Assembly (NCBI GenBank): GCA_032209605.1
Contig: JASFXZ010000016.1
Coordinates: 4,030,001 to 4,094,000, forward strand
Origin: Mactromeris polynyma
Taxonomy: Eukaryota; Mollusca; Bivalvia; Venerida; Mactridae
Direction of reading: 5' to 3'
DNA: 64,000 nt
In this document: in pieces, positions 11,202 to 23,750 of the stretch
How the letters are laid out: every line of letters starts with the position of its first letter
Numbering within the stretch: the first letter of the stretch is position 1
The notes under the pieces: model-generated
Seen by the model: the letters and a program-made list of their open reading frames with translations, nothing else
The model's database searches: none
What the model was told of the DNA's origin: nothing
Made by a program: the position numbers and the translations under genes

Positions 11202-12095
11202 TAAGCGATTACTGTCAATTGTATGGTATTGCACGGCGTTTTGTGTGTGTGTTGAAACATTTGAATTGAAGTGGACACATCGTTATTGTTCTTGCAAATA
11301 CTTTCTGTGTTGGTTCAATTTTGTAAGTAGTATTATAAGTATTTGTAGAGAACATTCTAAAATAATCAATGTAATATTTGTAAATGATGATGAACGATCC
11401 AACCACTATTTCTCAAAGATGACGTCATTTCCGCACAACTGGACAATGCAGCGCTGTATGCATTAAAATACTTCTACAGTAACCATAGTTAAGATATAGA
11501 TTGTAAAGCGACAAAGCATATTATTATCACTTGATATCGATAATTACTAGTTTTTCTATATTGATAGTTTTGTTATACGTATATATGTATGCAAAAACTG
11601 CGCTCTCTGAATATTGCAATGGCCAAAACATAATTATTCTATTTACGTTCGTGTTAGTAAGTTACACGTGATTGTTAGAAAATAGTATATGATACAGTGA
11701 TATCATCAGTTGCTTGATGTAAAACCTCTGTATGCGATTTGTTTCCAATAGTGTGTATCTGATTAAGATTTATAAAAAAATATCTGGTTTAAGTTAGGTG
11801 GATGTACCCGGGAGAAATCTAAAATATTCGGATGCTTTATCATACAAAGTGGAAGAAAACATGAAAATACCCAACAAGCGTAGACCATCATGCTACGTTT
11901 TGTTTTTGCGCCATAACGTTTATATGTCCCTTCATTCTAAATTAACGCAAATCGGGAACCAGCCAACTCCCCTAAGCCCCTTTCGTTTGAATGTGATATT
12001 GTTCTCGTCCGATTTTTTATTATTAATTTATTACATGTACGAGTATGTTGACGTTATTCCAATGAAAAGTTAGAATAAAGATTGTGTCCATAGCA

Positions 12096-12162
12096 ACCAG
12101 CGTAATGAAATGACTGATCTGTCTTAAATGTATTTGATAGATCATGATATATAAACTGGGTG
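12096..12162 (+). promoter_or_regulatory. SECIS element 2a, copy 2 3'UTR
   Basis: Identical core to copy 1: ATGA 12110-12113, arm TGATCTGTC 12115-12123, loop TTAAATGTATTT, arm GATAGATCA 12136-12144, TGAT 12145-12148. Flanking CCAG/CTGG is conserved. Confidence 0.87.
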
Positions 12163-12209
12163 TAAAATCTGGGCAAAATCTTTATTCTTCATGGAAAAAT
12201 TGTAAAATA

Positions 12210-12500
12210 CATTTTGTGCCATTATGTTTATATGTCCCTTCATTCTAAATTAACGCAAATCGGGAACCAGCCAACTCCCTAAGCCCCTTTCGACTGAATG
12301 TTATATTGTTCTTGTCCAATTTTTATTTATTACATGTATGTTGGTGTTATTCCAATGAAAGGTTAGAATAAAGATTGTGTCCATAGCAACCAGCGTAATG
12401 AAATGACTGATCTGTCTTAAAAGTATTTGATAGATCATGATATATAAACTGGGTGTAAGATCTGGGCAAAATCTTTATTTTTCATTGAAAAATACATTAA
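12210..12500 (+). repeat. Internal tandem duplication of the 3'UTR segment
   Basis: This stretch repeats about 11905-12207 (tttttgtgccattatgttta onward) at roughly 90% identity. It carries a second copy of the SECIS. Copy 1 has a single version (about 3455-3770), so the duplication arose after, or only in, copy 2. Confidence 0.88.
12389..12455 (+). promoter_or_regulatory. SECIS element 2b, copy 2 3'UTR
   Basis: Second SECIS in the same 3'UTR: ATGA 12403-12406, arm TGATCTGTC 12408-12416, loop TTAAAAGTATTT 12417-12428, arm GATAGATCA 12429-12437, TGAT 12438-12441. The only core change is one apical-loop base (T to A), so the fold should be preserved. It lies 293 bases after SECIS 2a and before the poly(A) signal. 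Confidence 0.86.
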
Positions 12501-12539
12501 ATTTTGAACACTTGTAAGAACATGTAATGTTTTCAAAGA

Positions 12540-12545
12540 AATAAA
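12540..12545 (+). promoter_or_regulatory. Poly(A) signal, deiodinase copy 2
   Basis: AATAAA lies about 100 bases beyond the second SECIS in sequence conserved with copy 1, so both SECIS elements should be inside the mature transcript. Confidence 0.65.
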
Positions 12546-14111
12546 GACATATTTTCACAAAATTCAATGTTGCATTATTTTCTTTAATGATGGTGAACTA
12601 TAAGAATATGCTTAAGAAAAAACGACAACAACAAAGGTTTCAGTGAACTTGAACAATTCAGGAAGAATAATGAGATTAAACCTTCATAGAATGGTTGTTA
12701 CATGCACACATAGCGGATTATCAATGATTAATTGAATAAACTAACATAATATGTAAGTGAAATAATTATTACCCAGGAATTGTGTCAGTGGTCATGACAA
12801 TTTTAGTCATTGATTGAGAATACCATAATGTAAGCATATAAGTTGAAGGGTTTACTAAAATGTTTTCATTCAAGAAAACAGTGTTTTGACAAGGGGCTAT
12901 AAGTCACATAACCAGTCAGTGTCAGGTAGTGACTTTTCCAACTATAATGGTGGGGGAAGACCTGGGTAGATCCGCATTCCGTTAGCATGCTTTATCATTA
13001 CATTTTGTATATTTATTAAGTAAAGTTAGTGATACAGTATGTGTATGAGGCTCACAATACAATCAGCTGTCAATTTGCCATCAAATGCCAATATCTAAAA
13101 TTATGTTGGTATAACCTTCTGGACACTTATCCACTTTAATTATTTTTAGTTTATTTTCATGGATAGATTCCAATCTAGTAACACCACTCATCTCATACAC
13201 TTCATATCAAGTTCTTTTGAGTATGGAAATCTTTTAAAATCAGTCTTAATCTAAATTTGCTACACTAATTTTCATGATTTCATAGCAAATGAGAAATTGA
13301 CACCGTTTTTTATGAGCGGGGATAAATGTTGCAGCTCAGACTTGTTAAATTTCGTGATTTTTTATGGATGGGAAAACCTCACCATGAATGCATACAAAAA
13401 TGCCTGTACGAGTTTTAAATGATGTACAAGGAAAATAGAAGCAAGAACTAGTTTTTAATAAATATTCATTTCATTTCCATATATGTAAGAAATAAAACAA
13501 GTAATAAGTCAGATAAAATGCTCAGATTTTCAAGTGAAATCTGCATAAAGAGGGTTTGACATTATTATCAAAATGAAATTCAGACAATCACAAATCTGTA
13601 AGCTTAGAACAGTAGATTCTTGTTGGCTCGAACTCACAAAATTAGTTTGAGTAAAGCATAGTTCTTGTCAACCGAAGTTGTCTTCAATATATGATTTCTT
13701 TTAAAAATGCAGTAATTTTCACAAATGTGTCAATATTACATGCACTGTATCACTATTGAGCACTATCAAGTTAAGCTATATATTAGGTGCAAACATGGTT
13801 TATTCAACCTAAAGGTGCGAATTATAGAGCATTTTATGTTGAAGGGACCAAATAACTGGTTCGATAGTTCAAGGTTGGGAAGATAGAACCAGATGTTGTA
13901 GAACAATATAGATTATATAGAGAAGTTTATGAGGACTATGTAATCAGTACCAGTCATCCAGGGTGTTTGATGCAACAGAGTTCCAGCCGACATGAGTCCA
14001 CTGTACTGACAGCTTAATAGCAGGGTACATAAAATGTGCATAAAAGTAATTGCTAAAAAATAGAGTCAAGGAAGAATATACATAGTAAAGAAACTTTAAA
14101 ATATTCTAACA

Positions 14112-17100
14112 TTATCTTAGCGTTGTCTTATTTTGTGTCACATTTTGAGATTTGTCTTGATTCTTCGGCGGTTTAGCCAATAAAAACTTATTTCTTGCAC
14201 GAGTTGTCACACAAGTTAAATGTTTTGGTAAGGGCAGAGTAGCGTACCCAGCCGTGACAAGATTTCTTAGTCCTTCTAACACACTTGTTCCATGAAATCT
14301 AATCTTACAACAGAATACTTCATCCTCACTTGATAAGTCGGGTACAACTTCTTTACTTCGGTATGGCAATTGAACCTGAAAACACATCAATAATACCATA
14401 ACTGAATCTTAACACGACATACAAAACACACACAAGGAATATGACAACACTTGTCACCAACATACATGTTAATACACATCACACAAATACTATCACGCAA
14501 TAATTCATAGAATTGTTAGAAATCACTGAACGACGAACATGTAGCAGGAATTGCAACAAAATAATTAGAGCTGTAACGATACACTTCTTCTGCGATACGA
14601 TACGTATCGCGATACCAAGGGACGATACGATCTTTTTCGATACGATACAATAGGCCTACAGTTAATAAACAACAAAAGATGTAATCAAGTTTTAACAGTA
14701 AATATATTGAAAACAAAAGAACATAAAAACATTTGAATTTGTAAGAAACAGTTTGAGAAAAATGAGGTCTGCTTGGAATGTTGTATCTAGGTTCAGCTAC
14801 GTGCATAAGGTGTTGAAACCCAAAGTTTTCAACCACACAGTATGGTCTCATATCAAATGCAATGAAATAACCAATTGCAGTTGTCAAGGCTTTAGACTTT
14901 GGATGTGTTGGACTTAATACAGGATGGCGAAAACTTTCGCATATTTTAGGTTGTCCATCACTGTTTCGCTTCGTAAGAATATGTACCCCTCTCTCTACTG
15001 TTGACGTAGTGGAACTACGATGTTTTTAATCGAATGAAGTCGTTTTAAGTGCAATGCCATGTTTGATGTGTTACCGGCTTTATAACTTACATCTGCGTAG
15101 CAAATCTTGCAGGTCGTCCGCATAACACTTTCTTGGCCATATCGAAAGCCAAAATGTTGCTACACAGGCGATTTAAACTTCGATGGTGGGTTTTTTAACT
15201 TAATGTGCGACTACAACGCGTCTGACTCAGCCATTTTTGATGTGCTCACCGACTGCATTTTAAAAGAGACGTTTTGATTGGCTTATTTAGTCTCATTCAG
15301 CCAATCAATGTTTCGCTTTGAAAATGCATGAGTTATACTTAAATACCGTACCGAACCGTACTTTGCTTCCGTCGTATCGTTAACCGAACCAAGGACAGAA
15401 ACCGCGGTGAATTGTGGACCGCCATTAATCGTTACAGCTCTAAAAATAATACTATTGATTTCTATAAAAGTCTGATTTCAAGGACATTGTTGTACAGGCA
15501 CTAAGCTATGATTCATCAAATTATTTCAGCACAGTAACAAACATATAATTGAATATATCTTCCTCAGACTTCCCATGGCCTGTTCAGTAGTGTGGTTCAC
15601 CCAGTGCTGAATGTCATCACAAAGAAACCTGGTTTCAACAGTGGCCAAAGCAAATGACAATGTTACACTACTAAGCATTGAAAAAAGTCCCAAAATTTGC
15701 AAAAAGTTAGGCCAAAAGTTAGTAAATGGCTGAAGCATCAGAAGAAAGCAATTAACGTTGCTCAGTTTCGTCAAGTTGTGATAATAAAGCTATTCATAAC
15801 ATTCAGTTGTATAAAAGGTTATTGTCTAGACAAAGTTGGTCATTTGTTGCAGTTTATTTCTTATAACTTACCCTGTATTCTACTTTCTCTATTGTAGGCA
15901 ATGTATATTCTCCAAAATTCTTTTCAAGAACATCCAATCTTCGTTTCTTTTCTGCTCTGTTAACATCAATGATACTCTCATCTTCAATATAGCATGGTGC
16001 TGCAAAGTATAAAGTAATAATTAACTCATTAACAGGAAAGCAACAAAAAGTTTATAAATATCAGAACAATGTACAAAAATATAAGCATGCATTTTTTGTT
16101 CTAGAAGTAAATGGCTTTAGTTTAAATCAATATATTTTACATCAATGATGAAACCAGTTGCTTGTATTACAACTAATGTTCATCACTCTTGATGCCTGCT
16201 GTCTGTGTTTCTACCCAATAACCACACCTATAATTCACGAATTGTGAAAAGTGCTGAAAAATCTTGCCCAAGACGAGATTCCACCCCAAGATCTAAAGTT
16301 CAAGATTATACACCGTCTGAAAGTTTTATTTGCATCAGACTGAACACCAACGAAACATCACAGCAACAAGTTCTTAATGAGATCCGAGAGTTAATTCAGA
16401 AATAGGTGTTGAGGCTTCTGGTCATCACTCAATCACTGGCAAACAGTGTAAAGGTAAATCATTTTTTACATTTAGGAGTTCTAATGTAATTGTGCAACAC
16501 ACTCCTTTTTATACTTAAGTCACATTAACATCTTGTCAGTTACCCACACAGAAGCACCATATGGCTTTAAACTGCAATAGACATATGGAAATTCATGACC
16601 CTCACAGATTTGAACTTTGAACCCTCAACACCACCACATAACACAGATGTAACTACACCACTAAGACGATATCAAGTAAGTTGTTCAAAGATGCTGTTAT
16701 AATCTATGGTATGGCAGGACATAGGAGTAAGGATATATTGGGGGTACTATTTTTCACTTATGTCACATTAATCAATTGAATAATTAGAAGCAGACCAAAT
16801 CTTTCTACTAAGTTTAGTGTACTGTAAAAAGCATTAGCATACTATTTGGTTTACCTTTTCTCTTCCTTGATGTCACTGTATTCAACGGACCTTTATGTCT
16901 CTGGGTTTGCTGATATTTAGAGAATCCTCCCTTAAAAAAGAAGTAAACTTTTTACCAACAATACAGATAATTATACTGCTAAAATTGCACTGTATATAAA
17001 TGTATATGGACAACCTGAGGACTATATCTTTAATCATGTGACCTGGTGTGCCGTATATCGATATTTGGCATATTTCCTGCTACAGCCCTTGTGCCAATCT

Positions 17101-20100
17101 CTCTCCTAGTGAGCCAATAATGCCGTAAAGCAGGCGTAAGGCACACCAGCCCTGTATAATATTAATAACTTCTAAACAGCAGTAGAGTAGTCTCCTTTAC
17201 ATACAATTTACAAAAACAATGTTCTTTAATGCACAAAAGCAATTCTTTCATTTCAATATGACAATGTATTGCCATATTTTTTAAACAAAGTTATTTTACC
17301 TTATTGAGCTATTGACTGGTTCACAACAATACTTTTTAATATGATTTATTTGTAAGTAAGCAGATACAACAGGATGTGTCAGTAGTCATTGATAGTACAA
17401 TACTTACGTCAGCATATTTATTTAATGCAAGCTCTGCAAGTGATTGATGGTGATGTCCAGTTAGACTCAAGTCTGTTAGTTCTTTGTAACCAAGGGCAAC
17501 TATCAAACACTGAAAGTATACCCCAACAAATGTCAATAATCTGAGAGAATAAATAAATGAAACTAGATGAATCCAAGTTGTAATTTTTTAAATAACATAG
17601 TTTGAAATGACCATGAAATTCTGTTGAAATTCATATACATGCACCAGGTTAACCATCTTTCTTTCTTCATATAAAAGTGTGATTTTTCGCACATTACATT
17701 TACCTAATTTAAACAGCATTTCAGGATAAACAAATACTACCCTAAATACATAAATGAACTGATCTCCGAACAAAAATCATGATTAAACAGGTTTTTGCAA
17801 TGGCAATGCCAATAGATTTGATAGAAACATACCTGCGACACTAACTCTCCATATGATACCTTCATTCCATTAAATATAATGACAGGTGATTGAGGGTAAT
17901 GTATAAAATACAGACACCTTGTTGGCTGGTAACCTTTACGTCCTTTTGTTGGCAAGTACAGACGTCCCCACAGCAAGCCATCTAACATCATTAATGAAAC
18001 ACAACAGTCCTAAAAGAAATGAAAGTTTCACCATACACAATAATATATCAATGAGTAAAATGCAAAATATTGATTCAAAATACAATGTAGCAGGTATGGT
18101 ATGGTCACCGATAAATATGATAAAAAGTAAATGGTAACGATTTCTATTCCGAACAGTTATGACTGTTTATTTACCTAATAAGTAATTAACAGGGGCTGAA
18201 AAAGACCTGAGAATCAATCATCATTATCTAAAACCAGTCTGTTTGATTCTTATAATTCATTTGGTTTAGACAACTACTATTTGAATAATTGTTTTCAAAC
18301 AAAGGGACACAACCTGTGCCAGTACATAAGTACAAAATGTGTCTGCCAGAAATGGTCTGTAAAAATGATTTGCTGTAATAAAGCCCAAACTAATTGCTAA
18401 ACTCTGGAACAGTAACATATAAAACTAGAGCTCGTTCTTGAGAAACATATCTGTCTCCCCCCTCAACGCCCCAACCTCATGTGCTCCTCCCTCAACGCCC
18501 CAACCTCATGTGCTCCTCCCTCAACGCCCCAACCTCATGTGACTATATTCCGACACACACATCAGGAGATTTTGTTTAAAATTACTTAGTCAAACAGTCA
18601 GATATTATAGTTATACATGAAAAGCAAGGACATTGCCAAATTTGTCCATTTTTCATCATTAAAGGGACATAACTCTGCAAAAAACAATTGTTCACAATAT
18701 GGACAAGCAGAATTACTTCCATAAAAATTTAACTAAAATCCAATAAGAGGGTATAGAGCAAAAGCAAGGTAATTGCCAAATTTGTCCTTTTCATCACTAA
18801 GCGACATAACTCTGCCATAAATAATCCAACTAAAAAAATCTGACAATATTTGACTTGGTACCAATATTTCATGTAAAGTTTCATTGAAATCCAACCGCTG
18901 GTTTAGAAGAACAATTGCAGACAAATCAAATTTGTCCAATTTGCATCTCTGAAAGACTGTTACTCAGCAAATCACATCCCTTAATTCACTATCTCTCCAT
19001 ACCCAAGTGGGGGCGAGATATAATTACCTTGTGAAAATAGTTCCTCATTTGCTTCCTAATCTTTCCTTTGATTTTAGCAGGTAAACTGTTGACATCTTTC
19101 GTATTCAATGAACCTATGATAAAATATGATTCAGTATACGGTTATCATTATGCATGTAAACATATTGCCAGAATAAGCAGCCACCCAGACAGTCATGACC
19201 TAAAAGACTATTGATGCATGGAAAGGCATTCTTACATAAAATCATTTAAGACTTTTAGTACATACAATGGCTGAAAATTCATTCTTTTCCTTCTTTTCAA
19301 ATTATATAAAAAAATTAATGTCTAATATTTTTACCTGACTGAAATAATTTTTTACCAAACATGCAGGCTGTCAGATACACTACATGAACTCTGACTTTTA
19401 TCATCATGAAATTACAAAATGTATCATGGATCCAACATGACAAAAATGCTGTATGCACAAACCTTGTTTCTCTGTTAAGTGGTATACACTCCAAACTTTC
19501 TTTGAAGAATTCATCTGTAAGCCTGAAAGTATAATATCATAATTAAATTCATTCAAATGTATATAAAACAACACCAAGGGTCCAAATCTCTTGTGTAGAA
19601 GTACTGAAGTTAAAGTTATGCAAGTAACATTGAAAAGGGGTCTGCCATTGAATTAAGATTGAAAAATCATTCAACGACAGTGCAATATAGGCAAGAAATT
19701 GTGCAATCGAATCTTCATTGTGGGCACAACTAATGTATACAAATGTATGTATATAGCAAGACAATTTACTTACATATCATTCCACTTGTATGTAAAAATG
19801 ATCAATTATACATGATCACCATAATTTATCACACTATTTATCTGTGTTGTTATTGTATATGGTCCATATACAATAACAACACAGATAAATAGTGTCAAAT
19901 GTTAAGCCCTTTGAAGTTGGCTAAATATTCAGCATTCAATTATCGACATTCACAAATTTGAATCATAAATGTTGATTGCCAAACATCAAGCTCGGCTCAA
20001 CTTTGATTTATTTCATTGTTGATTTCTGAACGTCGAGCCCAGTTTGAGATTCATTTTTTGATGACGACCGTCGAACATCTTGCCTTGCTAAAAAAATCAA

Positions 20101-21735
20101 AATTCAATGGTTGCTCCAACTTCCTTCAGTCCAAATGTTAATACATACATGTAATATGTATTTTAGTAGTACTGTCAACTGATACATGTATACATGTGAT
20201 TTACATCAATTTTGAAAAACAGTTGCATCAATCTGAAATGCATGTTCAGTTTTCAAGATCTGACCATTGAGACCATTTTTGAATGCCTAAAGCATTCATT
20301 TTTTCAAGAGTGGTACTTACAAAATAGATCTAGTTCTCCAACTGTTTCCATAGATAAACCACCTTTATTCTGAAATATAGAATAAGATTTCATTGAAATG
20401 GAAAATGAATAAAAACTTCAAACAAAAAATCAATATTCCATGTACCAGTTATGCCAACTATTATGTCTATGGATATATATATATGGGTTTACTGTGAGTT
20501 TGTGCTACTTCATTCTTCTTGCAGTCTTGTTACCTTCTATGAGTATGAAGCACGAAACACTTGTATTATATTTAATATGAGAATTGTAGTTTGTACATCA
20601 AGGAGAAACATCAATGTCTATCACACAGCTAGGGAAGATTGACTTGTAAATTTTATACTAAATTTGCTGGAATTCCCATTCACATATATGTGAATACAAA
20701 TTAAATTGCTATAAAAGATAGATTTGTGGTTAAATACAGTTATTATATACACTCATTTTCAGCACCTTTCTGAGTGTAAAACTTTAAAATAATAGCTGTA
20801 TTAATATTTTAAATTATAATATCAGGACACTTAATTACATTATATTAATGAGGGTATATACAAGGGTACGGGGCCAGTCCCCAAAACCTGCATAGTGCCC
20901 TACTTTATCCAGAATGAATGGCCACACAAACTATATATGTAAGAAGCGTCAATCTCCACATAATGCGCATATAAATGTTTGACCCGGGGGGACAGGATAC
21001 ACAGGACTTTAGACAGAAGACGAATCCTGACAGGTGATAATTTGGCATTCCAAATGAATGATTGTCCCAGGATATCATATGGACTGACCAGATTATTTAT
21101 GAGAAAACATAAGAAAATTAAATGTTGTGGGAATTGGACAAAATGCTTGGCTCTAGGACGAGGAATTAGACCCCAAAAATAACAAATCGTCTAATTCCCC
21201 TGGGTCAGACCAGGCCGTTCCATGACATCAATAGGTTCATAAATTAATAATTGAAATTGTCCTTAACGCAGCTAATATAGTAATTGGCTAGAGTTATCAA
21301 TTCTTCCACACCTAAAAGTAAGGCTTAACATATCATGTATTTAGCCCAAATTATTGTCCATGTTGTCTAATTTCAACTTCCAAGTTCCATAATGATAATC
21401 ATTGATTGAATAAATTGCCGTCATTCATGACCCATTCTACAACCTTAGGACATATTTGTTTTTGCAGGGTTATGGGAATGATTAGGGTTGCAATACTAGA
21501 AACGGACACAGTGTTGACTTCCTAAGAGTGGCACGATGTACCGCATTACTACCTCGCAAAAGTCAGCAACAGTTGCCGACAATGACGACTTTCCCATGGA
21601 ACGTTTTCTTGTGTTGACATTTTCTTTCAAAGCACCCAGTTCATCTTTACGAAGAAACGCCCATCGATCTAAAACCTGGAAAATGTCTTCTTTCTTTTGC
21701 TTGACAAGAATGTTCTTCAAAACATAAAGCTCCAT
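14112..21735 (-). CDS. CENPN: Centromere protein N (CENP-N), nine coding exons
   Basis: Inner-kinetochore protein of the CCAN that in vertebrates reads CENP-A nucleosomes and pairs with CENP-L. Exons, in transcript order: 21553-21735, 20321-20369, 19463-19522, 19028-19113, 17833-18009, 17408-17509, 16855-16930, 15872-15999, 14112-14375. All introns are GT-AG and all junction phases agree, giving 374 residues (human is about 340). Recognition rests on blocks in the right order: an N-terminal pyrin-like helical segment (start MELYVLKNIL), KKVWSVYHLTEKQG, a core around YQPTRCLYFIHYPQSP followed by ALGYKELTDL, a linker with FGEYTLP, and a C-terminal domain with RFHGTSVLEGLRNL and PLPKHLTCV. No damage is seen. 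The 5' and 3'UTRs were not resolved. Confidence 0.9.
14376..15871 (-). other. CENPN last intron with hAT insertion
   Basis: Noncoding apart from the hAT remnant at 14566-15442. The rest (15451-15871) is AT-rich intron; open frames there show no family similarity. Confidence 0.7.
14566..15442 (-). mobile_element. hAT element remnant with BED finger, perfect 8-bp TSD
   Basis: TIRs TAGAGCTGTAACGAT are inverted at both ends. The 8-bp duplication AAAATAAT flanks it exactly (14558-14565 and 15443-15450), the hallmark of hAT. On the minus strand a BED-type zinc finger is readable around 15020-15170 (TCKICYADV...HLKRLHS). The hAT N-terminal block AIGYFIAFDMRPYCVVENFG follows (about 14800-14890), with a frame break between them. 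The catalytic part is missing: this is an 877-bp internally deleted, non-autonomous copy. Confidence 0.88.
18449..18541. repeat. 29-bp tandem repeat, about 3 units
   Basis: Three copies of a 29-bp unit (ctcaacgccccaacctcatg core) lie in the CENPN intron between exons 4 and 5. Confidence 0.85.
19832..19894. repeat. 63-bp perfect palindrome in a CENPN intron
   Basis: Arms of 31 bp around a single central base (19863) are perfectly complementary; the left arm starts cactatttatctgtgttgtt. It lies in the intron between exons 2 and 3. No TSD or gene is visible. Confidence 0.95.
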
Positions 21736-21739
21736 CGTT

Positions 21740-22735
21740 ACATAGCTTGAAAATATAAAATTTTCAATTCAAATTTCACGATCCCAAGCGCTCTTGTGTG
21801 TATTTACGCAGAAATTGATGACGTCATGCACATAATAAAGGTCGTACTATCCGGTACGTTACCGAAATCTTTGGAATGCCGTTACTGCCTTGATAGTACT
21901 ACGGACATGTGAACTAGGCCTATACAACCGTGATAGTACTGAACATTATGTCTTGTGCACTTAAATCATTGTATTTTTCAGATGTCATGAGGAAGTGGTA
22001 TTCATTTTCTACAAGATTTTTTATTATATAGACATACAATTACACACCGATGTGCAGTAGATCTATAGATTCTATCACGGACTATCCATTTTAATTCTAA
22101 TAATTCTTGACGTAGTTGGCCGAGGTTTTCCGAATGGATCTTTTATGGTCAGGTATTAAACTCTGCGCCTCTCTATAAATTACGGAAATTATGATCAACA
22201 AAACGCCCCCATTAACTTTTTTCGGCGCAGCCGTACTAACATGGTTTTGCTATTTGCACACAAGTGTTGTGTAAACCTATTCAATATTACGTTAACCACC
22301 AAGGCAATAGGAGAGATCGCCGTGACCAGGCGCGGATCCAGAAATTGCAGAATGGGGGGGGGGGGGGGCAAACATGAGGACAAATGCCTCGCAATTGAGG
22401 CTCAGTGGGGGTCGGTACGGGAGAGTGTATCCATCTCCCTTAAGTGAGATCCGGGGGATCTCCCCCTTCTAATTTTTACAATATAAATTTAGATAGATAG
22501 ATATTTATTTGCATATTGAACACTGAATTTTTTTTTTTTACAAAGCAGCAATAATCTTTTTTACAGTAATAAGCAGCGTGACAAATGGCGAGAAAACATG
22601 TAATTTGGGTTTGTGACTTTTAGAAATTTCATTATATCACGGACCTATAAAAATAGGTCCGTGATTATATCGAGATATAAATTATGTTTTTGTTTATTTG
22701 TAACCACTCTTAGCATCATAAAAACCAAGCTTAAA
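21740..22735. other. Intergenic region upstream of CENPN
   Basis: No gene is supported. It should contain the CENPN promoter close to 21740-21900, but I see no clear TATA box. A G-run and 'gcggatccagaaattgc' near 22331-22370 look like the end of a dispersed element. A 13-bp-arm hairpin sits at 22636-22665. Confidence 0.5.
22636..22665. repeat. Hairpin, 13-bp arms
   Basis: ATCACGGACCTAT (22636-22648), loop AAAA, ATAGGTCCGTGAT (22653-22665): perfect arms. There is no U-run or gene end to make it a terminator; it may be a MITE fragment. Confidence 0.85.
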
Positions 22736-22955
22736 CAAGAGACTGATCTCATGAGACCCAATTAACCATACACGGGTTTGGTTCAAAATCACTTTTGAGT
22801 AAAATATAACATTGTTTAATGTTTTCTATCTGGGGCAAAGCATATTTTAGCCAGTATTTAAAAGTGTTGTACATTCTAGTAGCTTCCATGTCATACCTGC
22901 CTAGTTCTCCATACACAACGTCATTTTGAGTCGTCAGTTTAACTCTCATAGACAT
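22735..22955 (-). mobile_element. LINE fragment, reverse-transcriptase C-terminal region
   Basis: The minus-strand frame contains NDVVYGELGRYDM, then NTFKYWLKYALP and MVNWVS. This block order is typical of the region after the RT domain in CR1/jockey-like LINE proteins. It is short, has no catalytic part and points opposite to the adjacent LINE at 22995. Confidence 0.55.
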
Positions 22956-22994
22956 TTACAGAAATGTAAGTGCGTTTTTTTCGATTTCCGTCGC

Positions 22995-23750
22995 CTAATA
23001 GAACCCTATAGCTGTCGCACAAAGTGCAAGCCGTGCTCTTGGCTTATTAATAACAAAGTGTAAAATAATTGGCGGGGTTCCATATGAAGTATTCACAAAA
23101 TTGTACAATTCTTTGGTTTGGCCTGTTATAGATTATGGGTCAGTAATATGGGGTAGTAAACTCTTTTCTTGCATTACCACCGTACAAAATCGTGCAATGC
23201 GATACTTTTTAGTGGTCGGGAAATATACTCCCAATGCCACAGTCATAGGTGAAATGGTCTGGCAACCTCCAATAGTTCGACAATGGAAAGCTATTTCAAG
23301 GTATTGTTCCCGCCTGTCTAATATGGTGTCTAGCAGAATAAACAAACGTATAGCACTTTGGGCGTATGCTAAAGCTACTTCAGCATGTAAAAATTGGATG
23401 TATAAAGTTAAAAGTCAAATATCTGCCTGTAACTTGAATCAGTTTTGTAATAGTGATGTCTCTATTCCTGTACATTCATTTGTTGATAGTCTAGTGCAAA
23501 AACACATGGCGTTATTTATTAATGACTGGTCAGTGAACTTAATCGTAATAAAAGTGTATCGGGGCGCGGCCACAATAAACTTCGTACTTATTGTTTGTTT
23601 AAAAATGAATTTGTCAAGGAAAAGTATTAATATGTATGCTTTAATATTTTACAAAGACGTAGCTTTTATATGTGTAAATAATGCCAAAATTGTCTTACTG
23701 TTATTGTTGCAAAATTTACATATTCTGAGAATCAGCTGCTAATTAGTTCA
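22995..23750 (+). mobile_element. Decayed LINE ORF2 C-terminal part
   Basis: One frame runs from about 23010 (VAQSASRALGLLI) through KLYNSLVWPVIDYGSVIWG, VQNRAMRYF, MVWQPPIVRQWK and SRINKRIALWA, a conserved post-RT segment of non-LTR retrotransposons. Near 23540 a one-base shift moves the continuation (SGRGHNKLRTYCLFKNEF) to another frame, and stops follow. Non-functional 5'-truncated copy. Confidence 0.75.

Larger units (their letters stand above)
8082..13903. repeat. Segmental duplication, unit 2
   Basis: This is the second copy of the deiodinase-bearing segment, collinear with 1-4668. Differences from unit 1 are the expanded 34-bp minisatellite (about 9694-10385), a roughly 290-bp internal 3'UTR duplication and a roughly 460-bp insertion (about 12806-13265). 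Exon sequence is clearly better conserved than flanks. Confidence 0.85.

Noticed and set aside
22636..22665. Transcription terminator hairpin
   Set aside because: Eukaryotic context and no gene end nearby.
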